The notes below the pieces were generated by a model that worked only from the letters and a program-made list of their open reading frames with translations, ran no database searches and had not been told where the DNA came from. A DNA stretch of 64,000 nucleotides from CAVQGZ01 sp963714455. GTDB lineage: Bacteria; Actinomycetota; Actinomycetes; Jiangellales; Jiangellaceae. Positions 61,513 to 64,000 of the stretch are shown here, piece by piece. The first letter of the stretch is position 1, and each line of letters begins with the position of its first letter. The position numbers were made by a program, and so were the translations under genes. The stretch is from the NCBI GenBank assembly GCA_963714455.1, contig CAVQON010000020.1, positions 1-64,000 on the forward strand. Reading direction: 5' to 3'.

Positions 61513-62598
61513 GTGATGGCCGATCCCGATCCACGACTCGACATGGTCGACTGGGGCCTCGCTGTCACGACTGCGCGCCGCATCGCCGGGTCGGGTCCGT
61601 CGCTGACCCCGGAGGAGACCGAGCAGACGGTCTCCCAGCTGCGTGCGCATGCCGCCGCCGCCGAGGAGTTCGTCTCCGCGCACACCGGTCTGCAGGCACC
61701 GGCCGGGACGTCCCCGGTGGTCGTCGTCGACCGCGCAGGTTGGGCCCAGGCCAACGCCGACGCCTTCCAGGTGCTGCTGACGCCCGTGATGGGTCGGCTG
61801 CGGGAGAAGAAGAAGGGTCCGAGCCCGTTCGACATCGTGGGCAAACGGCTCACCGGGGTCGAGCTCGGCCTCATGCTGGGTTTCTTGGCGAGCAAGGTGC
61901 TCGGCCAGTACGACCCATTCCTGCTGCCGACTGACGACGAGCCCGAGGTGCAGGGACGGCTGCTGCTCGTGGCCCCGAACATCGTGGAGGTCGAGCGCCA
62001 GCTCGGCGTGCTTCCGGAAGACTTTCGCATGTGGGTCTGCCTGCACGAGGAGACCCACCGGGTGCAGTTCAGCGCCGTGCCCTGGATGCGCGAGCACGTC
62101 CGCGGCGAGATCGACCTCGTCATCGGGGCCACCCCCCTCGACCTCGGCGAGCTGCTGGGCCGCATCATCGGTGCCGCCCGCACCATCGGCGACGTCGCAC
62201 GTCCCGGCTCCGACGGCCCGTCCTTGCTCGACATCGTGCAGTCGGAGGAGCAGCGCGAGGTGGTCAACCGGCTGTCGGCGGTGATGTCGCTGCTGGAGGG
62301 GCATGCCGACGTGGTGATGGACGACGTCGGGCCCGACGTGGTGCCCAGCGTCGCGACCATCCGGGCGCGGTTCTCCAAGCGTCGCGACTCCGCCATCGGG
62401 CTGAGCCGCATCCTGCGGCGGCTGCTGGGGCTGGAGGCGAAGATGCGCCAGTACCGCGACGGGGCCGCGTTCGTCCGTGGCGTGCAGGACAAAGTGGGCA
62501 TCGAGGGCTTCAACGCCGTGTGGACGAGCGCCGACCTGCTGCCCTCGCCGGACGAGATCCAGAAGCCGGACGCCTGGGTCACCCGCGTGCACGGCTGA
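61513..62598 (+). CDS. DUF2342 zinc metallopeptidase-like protein (zinicin, F420-associated)
   Basis: A 361-aa member of the DUF2342 / zinicin family. HEETH at His178-Glu179-His182 (WVCLHEETHRVQF) is the zinc site, and the third ligand is probably in HADVVMDDV (about residue 265). The subfamily often co-occurs with F420 biosynthesis. Substrate unknown. I list GTG 61513, but ATG 61516 directly after it is equally possible. It sits before tilS and hpt, the usual actinobacterial order. Confidence 0.85.
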   Translation: MMADPDPRLDMVDWGLAVTTARRIAGSGPSLTPEETEQTVSQLRAHAAAAEEFVSAHTGLQAPAGTSPVVVVDRAGWAQANADAFQVLLTPVMGRLREKKKGPSPFDIVGKRLTGVELGLMLGFLASKVLGQYDPFLLPTDDEPEVQGRLLLVAPNIVEVERQLGVLPEDFRMWVCLHEETHRVQFSAVPWMREHVRGEIDLVIGATPLDLGELLGRIIGAARTIGDVARPGSDGPSLLDIVQSEEQREVVNRLSAVMSLLEGHADVVMDDVGPDVVPSVATIRARFSKRRDSAIGLSRILRRLLGLEAKMRQYRDGAAFVRGVQDKVGIEGFNAVWTSADLLPSPDEIQKPDAWVTRVHG

Positions 62599-62605
62599 GC
62601 GGTCC

Positions 62606-63628
62606 GTGGGCCCTGCGCTCGAGGTCGCCGACTGCCGCACCGCGGTGCGCCGCGCGCTGCGTGATCTCGTGGGGCACCCGCGCCCCCGCGTGCTGGTAGC
62701 GGTGTCGGGCGGCCCCGACTCGCTGGCCCTGCTCGGCGCCACCTGCTTCGCGGCGCCTCGCATGGGGGTCGCCGTGGGTGCCGTCACGGTCGACCACGGC
62801 CTGCAACCAGGCTCGACGCAGCGCGCCCGGGCGGTGGCCGCGGCGGCCACGCGCCTCGGCGCCGAGCCGGTGAGCATCGCGCACGTGACGGTGGACGGTG
62901 GCGGCGGACCGGAGGGGGCCGCCCGCCGCGCCCGGTACGACGCGCTCGCCCGCGCCGCCCGGGCAGTGCGCGCACAGGCCGTGCTGCTCGCGCACACCCG
63001 CGACGACCAGGCCGAGACAGTGCTGCTCGGCCTCGCGCGCGGCTCGGGCAGCCGCTCCCTGGCCGGCATGGCGTCGGTGGCCGGCATCTACCGGCGGCCC
63101 TTCCTCGCCCTGGGGCGCGCGACGGTGGCCGCGGCTGCCGACGCGATGGCTGCTGCGGGTGGGATGGCGCCGTGGGACGACCCGCACAACCTCGACCGGG
63201 CCTTCGCCCGCGTGCGGGTGCGCCACGACGTGCTGCCGCTGCTCGAGGCCGACCTCGGTCCCGGCATCGGTGCGGCTCTGGCCCGCAGCGCCGACTTGCT
63301 CCGCGACGACGCCGACGCCCTGGACGAGTGGGCGCGGACGCAGGTGCCGGCACTGGTCACCGCTCCCGCGACCGTCGCCGCCGACCGCGAGAGGACGACC
63401 GGCGTCGATGCCGTCGGGCTCTCGGCGCTACCGAGGGCGATCCGCACCCGGGTGCTGCGCTGGGCTGCGCTGAGCGCAGGTGCCCCTGCATCCGACCTCA
63501 CGGCCGGTCACGTGAGCGCCCTCGACACGCTCGTCATGGACGACTCGGCCGGCATGAGCATCGACCTGCCCGGACGCGTGCGGGCGCAGCGCGCCGGCGG
63601 TCGGCTCTACCTGACCCGGAGCACATGA
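62606..63628 (+). CDS. tilS: tRNA(Ile)-lysidine synthetase
   Basis: A 340-aa enzyme that attaches lysine to C34 of tRNA-Ile(CAU) so that it reads AUA. PP-loop SGGPDS at about residues 34-39 (VLVAVSGGPDSLALLG), the VDHGLQPGS and GAARRARYDAL blocks, and LLAHTRDDQAETVLLGLARGSG. The C-terminal part is short, as in actinobacterial members. GTG 62606 follows the zinicin gene by seven nt. Its stop overlaps an ATG that may start hpt (ATGA). Confidence 0.9.
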   Translation: MGPALEVADCRTAVRRALRDLVGHPRPRVLVAVSGGPDSLALLGATCFAAPRMGVAVGAVTVDHGLQPGSTQRARAVAAAATRLGAEPVSIAHVTVDGGGGPEGAARRARYDALARAARAVRAQAVLLAHTRDDQAETVLLGLARGSGSRSLAGMASVAGIYRRPFLALGRATVAAAADAMAAAGGMAPWDDPHNLDRAFARVRVRHDVLPLLEADLGPGIGAALARSADLLRDDADALDEWARTQVPALVTAPATVAADRERTTGVDAVGLSALPRAIRTRVLRWAALSAGAPASDLTAGHVSALDTLVMDDSAGMSIDLPGRVRAQRAGGRLYLTRST

Positions 63629-63687
63629 GTCGGCAGCACTTGACCCGCAGCCCGCCGGTGCCAGCGATCCGTGGCAGGCTCTCGCCC

Positions 63688-64000
63688 GTGGACGCACCCG
63701 ACGTCGAGGCCGACCTGTCCAAGGTTCTGCTCACCGAGGAGCAGATACAGACCCGGGCCGCCGAGCTCGCGGCCCAGATCGAACGCGACTACGCCGGGCG
63801 CGAGGTGCTGCTCGTCGGGGTGCTCAAGGGTGCGGTCATGGTGATGGCCGACCTCGCGCGTTGCTTCACCGGCCACGTCGGCATGGACTGGATGGCCGTG
63901 TCGTCCTACGGCTCGGGCACGAGGTCGAGCGGCGTCGTGCGCATCCTGAAGGATCTCGACACCGACATCACCGGCCGGGACGTGCTGGTGGTCGAAGACA
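63688..64000 (+). CDS. hpt: Hypoxanthine phosphoribosyltransferase (5' part, cut by window end)
   Basis: Start of the purine salvage enzyme that makes IMP/GMP from hypoxanthine or guanine and PRPP. Visible: DLSKVLLTEEQIQTRAAEL, LLVGVLKGAVMVMADLAR (pyrophosphate loop), VSSYGSGTRSSGVVRILKDLDTDITGRDVLVVED, which ends at the window edge just inside the PRPP-binding motif. I prefer GTG 63688 because CAGGCT lies seven nt before it; an in-frame ATG at 63625 overlapping the tilS stop is an alternative. The gene continues beyond base 64000. Confidence 0.9.
   Translation, partial: MDAPDVEADLSKVLLTEEQIQTRAAELAAQIERDYAGREVLLVGVLKGAVMVMADLARCFTGHVGMDWMAVSSYGSGTRSSGVVRILKDLDTDITGRDVLVVED

Overview
The window is 64 kb of very GC-rich DNA with tightly packed genes, many GTG starts, frequent ATGA/GTGA stop-start overlaps and TANNNT -10 boxes lying 6-7 nt before the start codon (leaderless mRNAs). 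Together with FbiC (F420 biosynthesis), an F420-type luciferase-like oxidoreductase, a DUF2342 zinicin, a GH65 / beta-phosphoglucomutase fusion and a zinicin-tilS-hpt cluster, this points to a high-GC actinobacterium (Actinomycetota). I cannot name the genus. I saw no rRNA, tRNA, CRISPR array, insertion sequence or phage module.

Region 1 (about 1-33.7 kb) is an accessory, stress-type island. Two paralogous MalT-like ATP-binding LuxR regulators (146-2368 and 26874-29081) lie at its left edge and inside it. It holds a kinase-like / flippase-like membrane protein, DUF1269 and LURP-one-like proteins, two ClC channels, glutamate decarboxylase with a YrhK-like partner, DUF2252, DUF4239, a holin-like / phosphodiesterase fusion, an AarF/ABC1 kinase, a TrkA-C protein, a CoA-disulfide reductase-rhodanese, small lipoproteins and a P-type ATPase. 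The small-protein set PLDc_N(-SHOCT) / DUF6325 / short third protein occurs three times. A decayed second P-type ATPase lies at 23239-23745.

The main discovery is regulatory. At least eleven promoters in this island share an inverted repeat (7-bp arms, 5-bp spacer; half-site near GGGYGAT) placed 21-23 nt upstream of a -10-like hexamer. This is the geometry of an activator centred near -43. The half-site resembles the E. coli MalT box, so the two MalT-like regulators are the obvious candidate readers. The island therefore looks like one regulon, with functions in envelope, ion, acid and redox homeostasis.

Region 2 (33.7-42 kb) holds a PfkB sugar kinase, a DUF3054 / hydrolase / endonuclease-phosphatase operon, and a zinc uptake system (substrate-binding protein, ATPase, permease) interrupted by a crcB-DUF190-crcB fluoride cassette. 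A candidate Zur box precedes the zinc-binding protein gene.

Region 3 (42-52.8 kb) carries an F420-type oxidoreductase and fbiC, a CoA-transferase/racemase divergent from fadA-fadB, a Fur-family (Zur-like) gene overlapping fadB, an MFS protein and a hydrolase.

Region 4 (52.8-64 kb) is more housekeeping-like: the GH65 / phosphoglucomutase fusion, lgt, a protein with Leu-Asp repeats, an RDD protein, an ABC-2 exporter, ppa, the DUF2342 protein, tilS and the start of hpt, which runs off the end.
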